Positions 7,935 to 16,746 of a stretch of 61,725 nt of DNA are shown here, piece after piece. Positions within the stretch are counted from its first letter, which is position 1; each line of letters starts with the position of its first letter. The notes beneath the pieces were generated by a model. It was not told the origin of the DNA. It made no database searches and saw only the letters and a list, made by a program, of their open reading frames with translations. The DNA comes from Robinsoniella peoriensis (GTDB lineage: Bacteria > Bacillota > Clostridia > Lachnospirales > Lachnospiraceae): assembly GCF_042680125.1 (NCBI RefSeq), contig NZ_JBHTNY010000044.1. The stretch is one strand, 5' to 3'. A program made the translations under genes and the position numbers.

Positions 7935-9440
7935 GTGAGTGAATATATTGTGGAATTAAAAAATGTCACAAAACGCTTTCCTGGTGTTGTAGCTTTAAAA
8001 AACATGAACCTGGCTGTAAAGCCAGGGGAGATACTGGGGTTGATTGGTGAAAATGGTGCCGGAAAATCTACTCTGATAAAGGTACTGACAGGTGTACATT
8101 CGGCAGATGAAGGCAGTATATTTGTGGAAGGGGAAGAGAAACATTTCCGTAATCCGAATGATTCTGCGGAGGCTGGCATTGCCTGTGTTTATCAGGAATT
8201 AAATATTGAAAAGCTTTTGAGCATTACAGATAATATTTTTATGAACAAGTGGATACGGGGGAAGAAGGGCCTGTTGGATTATAAGGCTATGAATAAAAAA
8301 GCGCGGGAAGTGATGCTATCTCTTGGGCAGGATATCGATCCTGACAAAGCAGCAGGTACTATGGGCATGGGAGTACAGCAGATGATTGAAATTGCCAAAG
8401 CACTTTCGGTTGGGGCTAAGATGATTATAATGGATGAACCTACTTCATCATTAGGAGAAAAGGAGGTTCAGCAGCTGATGGATATTTGCCGAGAATTGCG
8501 CAGCCGTGGCATCAGCATTGTGTTTGTATCCCATAAGCTGGAAGAACTTTTCGAATTATGTGACCGTGTTGCAGTAATACGTGATGGAGAGCATATCTGG
8601 ACAAAGCCTATCACAGAAGTAAATAATGATGACTTAATTACAGCGATGGTAGGACGTTCCCTTGCCAATAAGTTTCCCAAAGTAATGGGAGTAAAAGGCG
8701 GCTGTGCTCTGAAAGTTGAAAATTTGAGACAAAACGGTGTATTATTCGATGTCAGCTTTGAAGCATACGATGGACAGATTCTGGGCTTCGCAGGACTCGT
8801 CGGGGCTGGGCGAACCGAAACAATGCGGGCTGTATTTGGTGCCGATCCCATCGATGGCGGCAAAATTTATATTCATGATAAAGAAATGAAAATCGCAAAC
8901 CCAAGACAGGCAATCAATGCAGGAATTGCATTTTTGACAGAAGACCGCAAAAATCAGGGGCTTGTTTTGACACAAAGTATCCGGGCTAATTTGATTATGG
9001 CTAACATGAAAAATTTTGCAAGAGGTTTATTTTTGGATGAGAAACATATTGAGGAGACGGGAGAAGATAATATTACTTCGTTACGCATTAAGACCCCGTC
9101 GCTAGATGAAATTGCGGGTCAGCTTTCAGGCGGAAACCAGCAAAAGGTTGTTATTGGAAAATGGATCAATTCCGATGCGGATATTTATATTTTTGATGAA
9201 CCGACAAGAGGTATTGACGTTGGTGCCAAAATAGAGGTTTATAATGTAATGAATAATCTTGTGAAAGAAGGAAAGTGCGTAATTATGATTTCTTCTGAAA
9301 TGCCGGAAATTTTGGGCATGTCTGACCGGGTTGTGGTAATGAGAGGTGGTCGGGTAACGGGAACTTTAGACAGAGAAAGTGATCATTTCAATCAGGAGGA
9401 TATTATGAGAGCTGCGTGGGGAGGAACCTTAGATGAATAA
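7935..9440 (+). CDS. Sugar ABC transporter ATPase, duplicated domain (RbsA/MglA type)
   Basis: A 501-residue ATPase with two ABC cassettes. The first (about 1-245) has Walker A GENGAGKST and Walker B MIIMDEPTSS; its signature is replaced by MGMGVQQMIEIAKAL. The second (about 250-495) has a degenerate Walker A (GLVGAGRTE), a strong signature LSGGNQQKVVIGKW and Walker B IYIFDEPTRG. This asymmetry is normal for CUT2-type importers. It starts at GTG 7935 after AAGGAGG and overlaps the permease by 8 bp. Confidence 0.93.
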   Translation: MSEYIVELKNVTKRFPGVVALKNMNLAVKPGEILGLIGENGAGKSTLIKVLTGVHSADEGSIFVEGEEKHFRNPNDSAEAGIACVYQELNIEKLLSITDNIFMNKWIRGKKGLLDYKAMNKKAREVMLSLGQDIDPDKAAGTMGMGVQQMIEIAKALSVGAKMIIMDEPTSSLGEKEVQQLMDICRELRSRGISIVFVSHKLEELFELCDRVAVIRDGEHIWTKPITEVNNDDLITAMVGRSLANKFPKVMGVKGGCALKVENLRQNGVLFDVSFEAYDGQILGFAGLVGAGRTETMRAVFGADPIDGGKIYIHDKEMKIANPRQAINAGIAFLTEDRKNQGLVLTQSIRANLIMANMKNFARGLFLDEKHIEETGEDNITSLRIKTPSLDEIAGQLSGGNQQKVVIGKWINSDADIYIFDEPTRGIDVGAKIEVYNVMNNLVKEGKCVIMISSEMPEILGMSDRVVVMRGGRVTGTLDRESDHFNQEDIMRAAWGGTLDE

Positions 9441-10440
9441 AGTAAAATTAAAATCCAATTCGGGCCTGGTCAATAAGCTGGGATCCCTGATTGCCCTGTT
9501 TGTATTATGTGTAATTTTGAGCTTTGCTACGTCAAGCTTCTTAACGCTTGCGAATTTCATGAACATCTTTAAGCAAACATCGGTAAATGCATTGATTTCT
9601 ACTGGTATGTTGGTGTGCCTCATCACTGCAGGCATTGATCTTTCTGTAGGAGCGAATGCCATCTTTTGTACCTGTGTGATGGGAATGCTTTTACAAAACG
9701 GAATTACAAATCCTGTTTTAATTATCATTGCAGGTTTAGTTGCAGGTACGTTTTTTGGCTTCATCAATGGTACACTGCTGACCCGCCTGCACTTACCACA
9801 TCCTTTTGTATCGACCCTCGGTATGAAAAATGTCTTGTGGGGGCTTGCCCTGGTGGTGGTAGGTTCTAAGATTGTTTCCGGATTTCCCGTACAGGTTACA
9901 TGGCTGGGAGAGGCAACGCTGCCTAATTCCATACCACTGCTGGGTGGTTTTCCGGTAAGTTTTATATTAGTAATTGTGTTGTTTGCCGTTATGGGGGTAT
10001 TTCTTTCCAAGACGGTTCTGGGGCGCTCTATCTATTGTGTAGGGGGGAACCTTGAAGCAGCCCGCCTCTCAGGTATTAAGAGCTCCAATGTACTCACATT
10101 CTGCTATACTTTATCCGGATTTATGAGTGCTTTGGCAGGTATTGTACTGATTGGACGCGGCGGGATCGCCAATGGAGCCAATGCTATTCAGCCTTATGAC
10201 ACAGATGCTATTGCTGCCTGTATTATCGGAGGCGCATCTTTTAATGGCGGGAAAGGAACTATGAGCGGTACTATTATCGGTGCGCTTATCATTACTGTGA
10301 TCAGAAATGGTCTGCAGCTGCTCAGTGCTTCTACGGCAATCCAGAATATTGTTGTTGGTCTGGTTATCATCCTGGCAGTACTTATTGACGTAACTCGTGA
10401 ACGAATGGAAGCAAAGGCCAGACGTATGGCTGCAAAATAA
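9433..10440 (+). CDS. Sugar ABC transporter permease (RbsC type)
   Basis: A 335-residue inner-membrane permease with 8-10 hydrophobic segments. The family segment ITAGIDLSVGANAIF lies near residues 57-72, and IIGGASFNGGKGTMSGTI near 265-282. It forms the channel for the binding protein at 6784 and the double ATPase at 7935. Translation is coupled to the ATPase gene by overlap. Confidence 0.93.
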   Translation: MNKVKLKSNSGLVNKLGSLIALFVLCVILSFATSSFLTLANFMNIFKQTSVNALISTGMLVCLITAGIDLSVGANAIFCTCVMGMLLQNGITNPVLIIIAGLVAGTFFGFINGTLLTRLHLPHPFVSTLGMKNVLWGLALVVVGSKIVSGFPVQVTWLGEATLPNSIPLLGGFPVSFILVIVLFAVMGVFLSKTVLGRSIYCVGGNLEAARLSGIKSSNVLTFCYTLSGFMSALAGIVLIGRGGIANGANAIQPYDTDAIAACIIGGASFNGGKGTMSGTIIGALIITVIRNGLQLLSASTAIQNIVVGLVIILAVLIDVTRERMEAKARRMAAK

Positions 10441-10474
10441 AACATCAATCATTCATATAGTCAGGAGAATTGAT

Positions 10475-11485
10475 ATGTTAAAAATCGGGGTTATCGGATG
10501 CGGTGCAATTGGACGTGACCATATTCGCCGTTTGCGCAATCTTGTTCCCGGAGCCACAGTAGCGGCCTGTTCCGATTATTTCCGGGAATCAGCAGAAAAA
10601 ACCGCACAGCAATATGATATCAGCCATATATTTGATACCGGGGAAGAGTTGATTAGAAGTGGGGAAGTGGATGCGGTACTGATTGCTTCTTCGGATACTT
10701 CACACGCGGGCTATGTTCTTGAGAGTCTGAAGCAGGGAAAGCCGGTGTTTTGTGAAAAACCACTTGCCCAGACATCGGCTGACTGTGAAAAAATTATTGA
10801 AGCAGAATTGGCACTTGGTAAACGCCTGGTGCAAGTTGGATTTATGAGGAGATATGATCCGGGATACCGGGAAATGAAACGCATTGTGGAATCCGGTGAA
10901 CTGGGGAATCCTCTTATGATTCATGCCAGTCACCGCAACATGCATCAGCCTCAGGGACTTACCAGCGAGATGGGTGTGTCAAATATAGCAATCCATGAGC
11001 TGGATATCTGCCGATGGCTGTTGGGCGATGAGTATAAAAATGGACAAGTGCTTAAAGTAAGGCAATCTTCTTACTCAGTAAAAGGGTATGACAATCCGCA
11101 GATCGTGCTTCTGGAGACCGGTTCAGGATGCCGCATTGACGTAGAGGTACAATTGTCCGATGGTTATGGCTATGATATTCAGTGTCAGGTAGTATGTGAA
11201 AAGGGAACAGTCAGTTTACCGGATCCTTACGCAGTTGTGACTCGGTCCGATGCAGGGCGCAGCGTTCCTATACTTACCGATTGGTCCCAAAGGTTTATTC
11301 AAGCTTATGACATTGAGTTAAATGAGTGGGTGAGAGCGGTAGAAAACAATAGCTGCAATGGCCCGGGTGCGTGGGATGGTTATGCTGCCTGCGTTGCGGC
11401 AGATACGCTGAATCGTTCCCGTAATACCGGAAGGTTCATGGAAATACAAATGATGCGTAAGCCTGATTTGTACGCTGTCTGCTGA
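10475..11485 (+). CDS. Gfo/Idh/MocA-family dehydrogenase 1 (inositol dehydrogenase-like)
   Basis: A 336-residue NAD(P)-dependent sugar or cyclitol dehydrogenase. The Rossmann motif GVIGCGAIGRDH lies at residues 4-15, and the family's catalytic Lys is in PVFCEKPLAQT near 95. The R-Y-D-P motif and NIAIHELDICRWLLGD near 175-190 supply the His/Asp active-site pair. It starts at ATG 10475 with CAGGAG upstream, 34 bp after the permease. It probably oxidises the imported sugar. The exact substrate (myo-inositol, scyllo-inositol or another) cannot be read from sequence. Confidence 0.85.
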   Translation: MLKIGVIGCGAIGRDHIRRLRNLVPGATVAACSDYFRESAEKTAQQYDISHIFDTGEELIRSGEVDAVLIASSDTSHAGYVLESLKQGKPVFCEKPLAQTSADCEKIIEAELALGKRLVQVGFMRRYDPGYREMKRIVESGELGNPLMIHASHRNMHQPQGLTSEMGVSNIAIHELDICRWLLGDEYKNGQVLKVRQSSYSVKGYDNPQIVLLETGSGCRIDVEVQLSDGYGYDIQCQVVCEKGTVSLPDPYAVVTRSDAGRSVPILTDWSQRFIQAYDIELNEWVRAVENNSCNGPGAWDGYAACVAADTLNRSRNTGRFMEIQMMRKPDLYAVC

Positions 11486-11624
11486 ACCGGATACCGGTTT
11501 GTTACTGCCGCAAAGCAGAGGCGCGCTTCTCACATAGATAGCGGGTGCTCAATTCACTGTTAATTGCACAATGATGGACTACAAGTAAGCATCATTAAAA
11601 TATATAGAAAAAGAAGGGAAAACC

Positions 11625-12638
11625 ATGGATGAAGTAAAGGTCGGGATTGCCGGATTAGGACGCCTGGGAAAGGTACATGCAAACAATATTTGCTATAAAA
11701 TCCCGGGGGCAAAATTAACGGCAGCATGCTCAGTCGCAGAGGCGGAATTAGAGTATGCTAAAAATGAACTGGATGTATCGGATGTGTATACAGACTACCT
11801 GGAAATGCTGAAAAGTGCAGATATTGATGCCGTAGCGATTGTTACTACCAGCAGTGAACATTGCTGGCAGATCGAAGCGGCATTGGCAGCGGGAAAGCAT
11901 GTGTTTTGTGAAAAACCACTGGGTATTAATGAAGAGGAATGTAAAGCGGCAGAAAGAGCGGTAGAAAAATATCCGGATAAGATATTCTTTTTAGGCTTTA
12001 TGCGGCGCTATGATCCGTCCTATGCCTATGCCATGCAGAAGATAAAAGAAGGTGCAATCGGCAAGCCTTATCTGGTAAAGGCGACAGGAATTGATCCCGA
12101 AAGTCTGGTGGAGGGTTCCATCAAATTCTGCAGTACCAGCGGTGGAATCTACATTGATATGGCAAGTCATGACATCGACTTAATGCGCTGGTTTTTGGGA
12201 GATGAGGTAACTGAGGTGTATGCGTTAGGATGCACTTTCAAACATCCGGAGTTTGAAGCGAATGGTGATTGTGAAACTGGCTGCGCCATGTTCCGGTTCA
12301 AAAATGGTGCAATTGGACAGATACACGTAGGCAGGACGGCGGCACACGGGTATCATATAGAAACGGAAGTTGTAGGTACCGAGGGTTCAATCCGTATCAG
12401 CCCCGTCCCAGCAAAAAATCTGGCAATGATTTATGATAAAAATGGGGCGGTAGTGGAGTGTGTGGGCTCTTTTCCGGAGCGCTTCGCGGATGCGTATGTA
12501 TTGGAAATGAAAGAATTTATTGCTTGTATCCGGGAGGGACGTAAGCCGGATGTAACGGTATATGATGGTACAAAATCTACAAAGATTGCTTATGCGGCGG
12601 CACAGTCGCTGAAGGAACACCATCCGGTGCAGCTATAA
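11625..12638 (+). CDS. Gfo/Idh/MocA-family dehydrogenase 2
   Basis: A 337-residue paralogue of the gene before it, with GIAGLGRLGKVH at the N terminus, HVFCEKPLG near 95, FMRRYDPSYA and MASHDIDLMRWFLGDE near 180-195. It has its own AGAAGGG site and a 139-bp gap from the first paralogue. Pairs of such enzymes commonly interconvert inositol isomers or oxidise and reduce keto-sugars in succession. It is the last gene of the cassette, followed by a terminator. Confidence 0.85.
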   Translation: MDEVKVGIAGLGRLGKVHANNICYKIPGAKLTAACSVAEAELEYAKNELDVSDVYTDYLEMLKSADIDAVAIVTTSSEHCWQIEAALAAGKHVFCEKPLGINEEECKAAERAVEKYPDKIFFLGFMRRYDPSYAYAMQKIKEGAIGKPYLVKATGIDPESLVEGSIKFCSTSGGIYIDMASHDIDLMRWFLGDEVTEVYALGCTFKHPEFEANGDCETGCAMFRFKNGAIGQIHVGRTAAHGYHIETEVVGTEGSIRISPVPAKNLAMIYDKNGAVVECVGSFPERFADAYVLEMKEFIACIREGRKPDVTVYDGTKSTKIAYAAAQSLKEHHPVQL

Positions 12639-12653
12639 GAGGCAAAATCAGGA

Positions 12654-12686
12654 CTGTTGGGCTATTTGCGAGCTCAGCAGTTTTTT
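12654..12686 (+). terminator. Terminator of the sugar cassette
   Basis: CTGTTGGGCT pairs imperfectly with AGCTCAGCAG around ATTTGCG, followed by TTTTTT at 12681-12686. Confidence 0.75.
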
Positions 12687-12737
12687 GAATAATAATTTTA
12701 AAGTCTTTGAAAAAATAACATGAATATGGTTTATGCG

Positions 12738-12764
12738 GGTTCACTTTTGAGTGGATCTTTTTTT
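12738..12764 (+). terminator. Second terminator before the eut operon
   Basis: GGTTCACT pairs with AGTGGATC around TTTG and is followed by seven T. It is a backup terminator, or a leftover attenuator, upstream of the eut promoter candidate. Confidence 0.65.
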
Positions 12765-12867
12765 GTTTTTTTAGGAAGATTAGTTTGGAATTTAAAATAT
12801 TGGAAATATTAATGAGTCGGAAAGTTATAAAAATGCACAGAAATCCAACAATTTTTATTTTTATTGT

Positions 12868-12873
12868 ATAATC
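12868..12873 (+). promoter_or_regulatory. Candidate -10 of the eut operon promoter
   Basis: TATAAT preceded by TTG lies 59 bp before the eutG start. The -35 region (about 12845-12850, TCCAAC) is poor, which would suit an activator-dependent promoter. Between this and eutG there is no terminator, so the ANTAR-type attenuation known for some Firmicutes eut operons is not evident here. Confidence 0.45.
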
Positions 12874-12931
12874 TTGTCTCATTTCACAAAAGATAGCTAA
12901 ATAAGGAAAGCTTTTGAAGGGATGGTGAAAC

Positions 12932-14062
12932 ATGGAGGAATTTAAAATACAAACGGCTGTGTGTTTTGGGGCGGATGCCCTGAATTGTCTGAAGAATCTT
13001 ACCGCATCACGGATTTTTATCGTAACGGATCCGTTTATGGTGGAATCAAAGATGGTTGATCGGATAACGGAACAGCTGAAAGAAAAAAAATATATGATTT
13101 TCAGCAATGTGGTACCGGATCCCCCACTGGAACTTGTAGTGGAAGGAGTCAGGGAAGTAATGGCTTATAAGCCGGATACGGTGATTGCGCTGGGCGGTGG
13201 TTCCGCCATTGATGAGGCAAAGGCAATTATGCACTTTTCCAAACAGATCGGTGATCTGCCGGACATGGAATTTATTGCGGTTCCAACTACCAGCGGTACG
13301 GGATCAGAAGTAACTTCTTTTGCGGTTATTACGGATAAAGATAAGGGAGTGAAATATCCCCTGGTTGATAAATCGCTGTTGCCGGATATTGCAGTACTGG
13401 ATCCGGGACTTGTGAAAAGCCTGCCGCCTTCCATTGTGGCTGATACCGGGATGGATGTACTGACCCATGCGTTGGAGGCATATGTGTCTACCAAGGCGAA
13501 CGCATTTACGGATGCTTTGGCGGAAAAGGCAGCTGTCACGGTCTTGAAGTATCTGGTGAAATCTTATGAAAGCCCGGTGGATATGGAAGCGAGAGAACAG
13601 ATGCACTATGCTTCCTGCATGGCCGGACTGGCATTTGATATGACTTCCCTGGGTGTAAATCATGCAATTGCCCATAATATAGGTGGTAAGTTTGGGGTGG
13701 CCCATGGCAGGACAAATGCCATACTGCTTCCTTATGTAATTGCTTATAATGCGGAAATTCAGGACTATAATACAAAGGAATATAAGACAGCTGCAAAAAA
13801 ATATGCAGCGATTGCTTCTTTGTATGGAATTGGAGGGGTGAATATCCGGTCGGCTGTGAAAAATCTGATTCACCAGATACAGAAAATGCAAAAGCTGATG
13901 AAAATGCCCGTGAGCTTTAAGGAATGCGGACTAAAACCGGATGAGTTTCATAAGGCGGAGGAGCAGATTGCAGAAGGGGCACTTGCGGATGGATGTATTG
14001 TTACGAATCCCAGGGTGGTTTCGAAAAAAGATATTCTGGATATTTTAAAACAGGCTTTATAA
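12932..14062 (+). CDS. eutG: Iron-containing alcohol dehydrogenase (EutG/PduQ type)
   Basis: A 376-residue group III alcohol dehydrogenase. The NAD-binding segment is VIALGGGSAIDEAKAI near 85-100; PTTSGTGSEVTSFAVI is near 125-140. The iron ligands are Asp and His residues in DTGMDVLTHALEAY near 180, and NHAIAHNIGGKFGVAHG near 250-267. It would reduce acetaldehyde to ethanol and recycle NADH inside or beside the microcompartment. It is the first gene of the eut operon and overlaps no neighbour; eutS follows after 15 bp. Confidence 0.9.
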   Translation: MEEFKIQTAVCFGADALNCLKNLTASRIFIVTDPFMVESKMVDRITEQLKEKKYMIFSNVVPDPPLELVVEGVREVMAYKPDTVIALGGGSAIDEAKAIMHFSKQIGDLPDMEFIAVPTTSGTGSEVTSFAVITDKDKGVKYPLVDKSLLPDIAVLDPGLVKSLPPSIVADTGMDVLTHALEAYVSTKANAFTDALAEKAAVTVLKYLVKSYESPVDMEAREQMHYASCMAGLAFDMTSLGVNHAIAHNIGGKFGVAHGRTNAILLPYVIAYNAEIQDYNTKEYKTAAKKYAAIASLYGIGGVNIRSAVKNLIHQIQKMQKLMKMPVSFKECGLKPDEFHKAEEQIAEGALADGCIVTNPRVVSKKDILDILKQAL

Positions 14063-14077
14063 AAGAAGGTGCATTTG

Positions 14078-14428
14078 ATGGAAGTAGAAGAAAAACAGCG
14101 GATTATTCAGGAATTTGTTCCGGGAAAACAGATTACGCTGGCACATGTAATCGCGGGACCGAATCCGGGTATTTACGCCAAGCTTGGTCTGGAGCCAGAG
14201 GAAATGGATGCCATAGGCATTCTTACCATAACGCCCAGTGAAGGAGCGATTATAGCAGCTGATATTGCGACAAAGGCATCCGATATTACCTTAGGCTTTA
14301 TAGACCGCTTTAGCGGAGCGTTAGTTTTTACCGGAGATATCAGTTCAGTAGAAGCGGCGATCAAGGACATTTTAAGAACGATGGAGCAGGATCTGGGATT
14401 TACCAGGGCACCCATTACCAGGACTTAA
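14078..14428 (+). CDS. eutS: Microcompartment shell protein EutS
   Basis: A 116-residue circularly permuted BMC-H shell protein of the EutS/PduU kind. The signature region AHVIAGPNPGIYAKLGL and GILTITPSEGAIIAADIATKAS lies at residues 20-70. It forms bent hexamers in the shell facet or edge. The start is ATG 14078, eight bases after AAGAAGG; a GTG nine bases earlier overlaps that site and is less likely. Confidence 0.93.
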   Translation: MEVEEKQRIIQEFVPGKQITLAHVIAGPNPGIYAKLGLEPEEMDAIGILTITPSEGAIIAADIATKASDITLGFIDRFSGALVFTGDISSVEAAIKDILRTMEQDLGFTRAPITRT

Positions 14429-14452
14429 TGGGGATTTAAAATGGCAGAGGGG

Positions 14453-14517
14453 AAAGTGTGAATAAATTCACACTACTTATTTAGGCATATTCCAGGATTA
14501 CTTGCAATATTCAGGGG
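14453..14517 (+). repeat. Two-hairpin leader repeat before eutP
   Basis: AGTGTGAA-TAAA-TTCACACT forms hairpin 1 at 14456-14475. ACTTATTTA links it to hairpin 2, GCATATTCCAGG with CTTGCAATATTC, which ends directly in CAGGGGG, the ribosome binding site of eutP. The unit fills most of the eutS-eutP gap. Confidence 0.65.
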
Positions 14518-14525
14518 GAAAGTGT

Positions 14526-14963
14526 ATGAAAAAAGTTATTTTTATCGGTCAGACAGGCTGTGGCAAGACCACTTTGTGCCAGAAACTGAATGAGCAGACG
14601 ATAAAATATCGAAAAACCCAGGCAGTGGAGCGTTACGGGGATTCGATTGATACTCCGGGCGAGTATTTAGAAAACCGCCATTTTTACCATGCTCTGATTA
14701 TGACTGCTGTGGATGCAAAGGTGATAGCGCTGGTGGCAGACCCCACTTCTGAATACCGGGCAATTCCGCCTGCCTTTGCCGGAATATTCGGAAAAAAAGT
14801 AATTGGTATCATTACAAAAATAAACCAGACGGAACCACAGAAAATTGAGAAAGCCAGGAAGGAACTGGTTAAGGCAGGGGCATCCCCTATTTTCGAAGTG
14901 GATACACCGGATGGGATTGGAATTTCGGATTTGATGAATTATTTGGAAAAGGAGGCGGTATAG
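14526..14963 (+). CDS. eutP: EutP/PduV-like small GTPase
   Basis: A 145-residue P-loop protein. The Walker A motif is GQTGCGKTT at residues 8-16, the switch region has DTPGEYLE near 46-53, and the NKxD-like stretch is ITKIN near 95. EutP and PduV are eut/pdu-linked Ras-like proteins; acetate kinase activity has been reported for EutP, so it may act on acetyl phosphate made by the phosphotransacylase encoded downstream. ATG 14526 follows the GGGGGAAAGTGT end of the hairpin repeat. Confidence 0.88.
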   Translation: MKKVIFIGQTGCGKTTLCQKLNEQTIKYRKTQAVERYGDSIDTPGEYLENRHFYHALIMTAVDAKVIALVADPTSEYRAIPPAFAGIFGKKVIGIITKINQTEPQKIEKARKELVKAGASPIFEVDTPDGIGISDLMNYLEKEAV

Positions 14964-15064
14964 GTTGAAAGAAAATTATGAAACGGGAAGGAAGTCATGC
15001 CACGAATTCTTTCAACCTGCTTTATTGTGGCAGTATTGCAGGCAAGCCTGCAATATGTGGTGGG
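14963..15064 (+). repeat. Two-hairpin leader repeat between eutP and eutA
   Basis: Hairpin 1 is GGTTGAAAGAA paired with TTCTTTCAACC around a 30-base loop. Hairpin 2 is GCAGTATTGCAGGC-AA-GCCTGCAATATG. The unit starts at the last base of the eutP stop codon and ends in GTGGTGGG, which serves as the site for eutA. A near copy lies at 16639-16740. Confidence 0.7.
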
Positions 15065-15070
15065 TATAAA

Positions 15071-16504
15071 TTGAAAGAAGAATTGCTGAGTGTGGGAATT
15101 GACCTTGGAACCAGTACTACACAGCTTATTTTTTCAAAGCTTATCGTAGAAAATATGGCAACCAGCTATACCGTTCCCAGGATGGTGATCACACAAAAAC
15201 AGATTCAGTACAAAAGTGATATCTACTTCACACCCCTTGTAGACCAGACGAGGATTAATTTCGAAGAGGTACGCAGGATTGTGGAGAAAGAGTATCAAAA
15301 AGCAGGTGTTAAAAAAGAGCAGATTGATACCGGGGCTGTTATCATCACCGGAGAGACTGCACGGAAAGAAAATGCAGAAGAAGTAGTCAATGCCCTTAGC
15401 GGGTTTGCCGGAGATTTTGTGGTAGCAACGGCGGGACCGGATCTGGAGAGTGTGATTTCCGGTAAGGGAGCAGGGACAGACCTGTATTCCAAGGAACACC
15501 ATGTGACGGCGGTCAATATGGATATTGGCGGCGGAACCAGTAATCTGGCGGTGTTTCAAAGAGGGGATACAATTGATACGGGCTGCCTGGATATTGGTGG
15601 CCGGTTAATTAAAGTGGAGGCACGAACCCACAAGATCACTTATATAGCACCTAAGCTTTTGCAGATAATTGAAAAAGAAAAAATGCCTCTGGCTGTTGGA
15701 ACAGTGGCAGATAAACAGAACCTGAAGCCCATACTTCAAATGATGGTAAAGGTGCTGGAGCAAAGTGTCGGGTTAAAAGAAGAAGATGAGTATTTTAATC
15801 TGATGATCACAAATAAGAATATCCAGTGTAAGGATCAGATTCAATGTATCAGTTTTTCCGGCGGGGTGGCGGATGCTATTTATCATCCGGAAAAATTTAC
15901 AGATCCATTTCAATTTGGCGATATCGGCATTTTACTGGGAGAAGCCATTAAAGATTCCCTGCTTGTCAGGCAGCTCAAAGTCATAGAAAGTGATGAGACG
16001 ATCCGGGCTACGGTAGTCGGAGCTGGTAGCCATACTACGGAGATCAGTGGAAGTACCATCACGTATACCAGTGATGCATTCCCGGTGAAAAACCTTCCGG
16101 TCCTGAAACTCACCCGGGAAGAGGAACAGCCGGGGAAGCTTGCAGATGCAATTAAAAGAAAGCTGGACTGGTTTCGGGTGGAAGAGAAACTTGCGCAGGT
16201 TGCAATAGCTATAGATGGAGAAAGGAACCCTTCTTTTTCCAGAGTACAGATCTATGCAAAAGATATTTTGATGGGGGCAGAAGCGCTGATTGAAGCAAAG
16301 CTTCCTGTTATTGTGATTGTAGAAAGTGATATGGCTAAGGTATTGGGGCAGACCATGTACCATCTGCTGGAGTGGAATAAAGAGGTGATCTGTCTGGACA
16401 GTATACACTTGTCGGAAGGTGATTATATTGACATCGGGAGGCCGATTGCGGAGGGCTGTGTGCTTCCGGTGGTGGTAAAAACACTGGTATTTAAAACTCA
16501 GTAA
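15071..16504 (+). CDS. eutA: Ethanolamine ammonia-lyase reactivase EutA
   Basis: A 477-residue actin/Hsp70-like ATPase that removes damaged cobalamin from ethanolamine ammonia-lyase. It has an N-terminal phosphate-binding loop VGIDLGTSTTQLIF, a second ATP loop NMDIGGGTSNLAVF near 150-165, and the C-terminal part typical of EutA. I place the start at TTG 15071, six bases after GGTGGG. An in-frame ATG at 14978 would begin inside the hairpin repeat and add 31 residues translated from repeat sequence, which no EutA should carry. The gene is followed by three tandem repeat units. Confidence 0.9.
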   Translation: MKEELLSVGIDLGTSTTQLIFSKLIVENMATSYTVPRMVITQKQIQYKSDIYFTPLVDQTRINFEEVRRIVEKEYQKAGVKKEQIDTGAVIITGETARKENAEEVVNALSGFAGDFVVATAGPDLESVISGKGAGTDLYSKEHHVTAVNMDIGGGTSNLAVFQRGDTIDTGCLDIGGRLIKVEARTHKITYIAPKLLQIIEKEKMPLAVGTVADKQNLKPILQMMVKVLEQSVGLKEEDEYFNLMITNKNIQCKDQIQCISFSGGVADAIYHPEKFTDPFQFGDIGILLGEAIKDSLLVRQLKVIESDETIRATVVGAGSHTTEISGSTITYTSDAFPVKNLPVLKLTREEEQPGKLADAIKRKLDWFRVEEKLAQVAIAIDGERNPSFSRVQIYAKDILMGAEALIEAKLPVIVIVESDMAKVLGQTMYHLLEWNKEVICLDSIHLSEGDYIDIGRPIAEGCVLPVVVKTLVFKTQ

Positions 16505-16740
16505 AAGTGTGAAAGAAAATTACCTGACACTTTCAGATATAAAGCTGCAGTAAATGCAGTATAGGAGGGAAAAGTGTGAAAGGAAACCGTTTCACACTTA
16601 CAGATAGGAAGCCGCAGCAAGTGCGGCACAGGAAGTAAGGTTGAAAGAAAATTACGATGCAGAAAGGATGCCACGATGTGATTCTTTCAACCGGTTTAAT
16701 TGTGGCAGTATTACAGGCAGGCCTGTAATATGCAATGGGT
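16504..16740 (+). repeat. Three tandem two-hairpin units between eutA and eutB
   Basis: Unit 1 (16504-16567): AAAGTGT/ACACTTT then CTGCA-GTAAA-TGCAG and AGGAGG. Unit 2 (16569-16640): AAGTGTGAAA/TTTCACACTT then CCGCA-GCAAG-TGCGG and AGGAAG. Unit 3 (16639-16740): GGTTGAAAGAA/TTCTTTCAACC then GCAGTATTACAGGC-AG-GCCTGTAATATGC and ATGGGT. Stems differ between units but stay paired. The units occupy the entire 242-bp gap. Confidence 0.7.
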
Positions 16741-16746
16741 ATAAAT

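Noticed and set aside
13304..13891. 195-codon minus-strand frame inside eutG
   Set aside because: Antisense shadow of a clear alcohol dehydrogenase; composition is typical of a shadow frame.
14978..15070. Longer EutA start at ATG 14978
   Set aside because: These 31 codons are translated repeat sequence; TTG 15071 has a site and gives the family N terminus.
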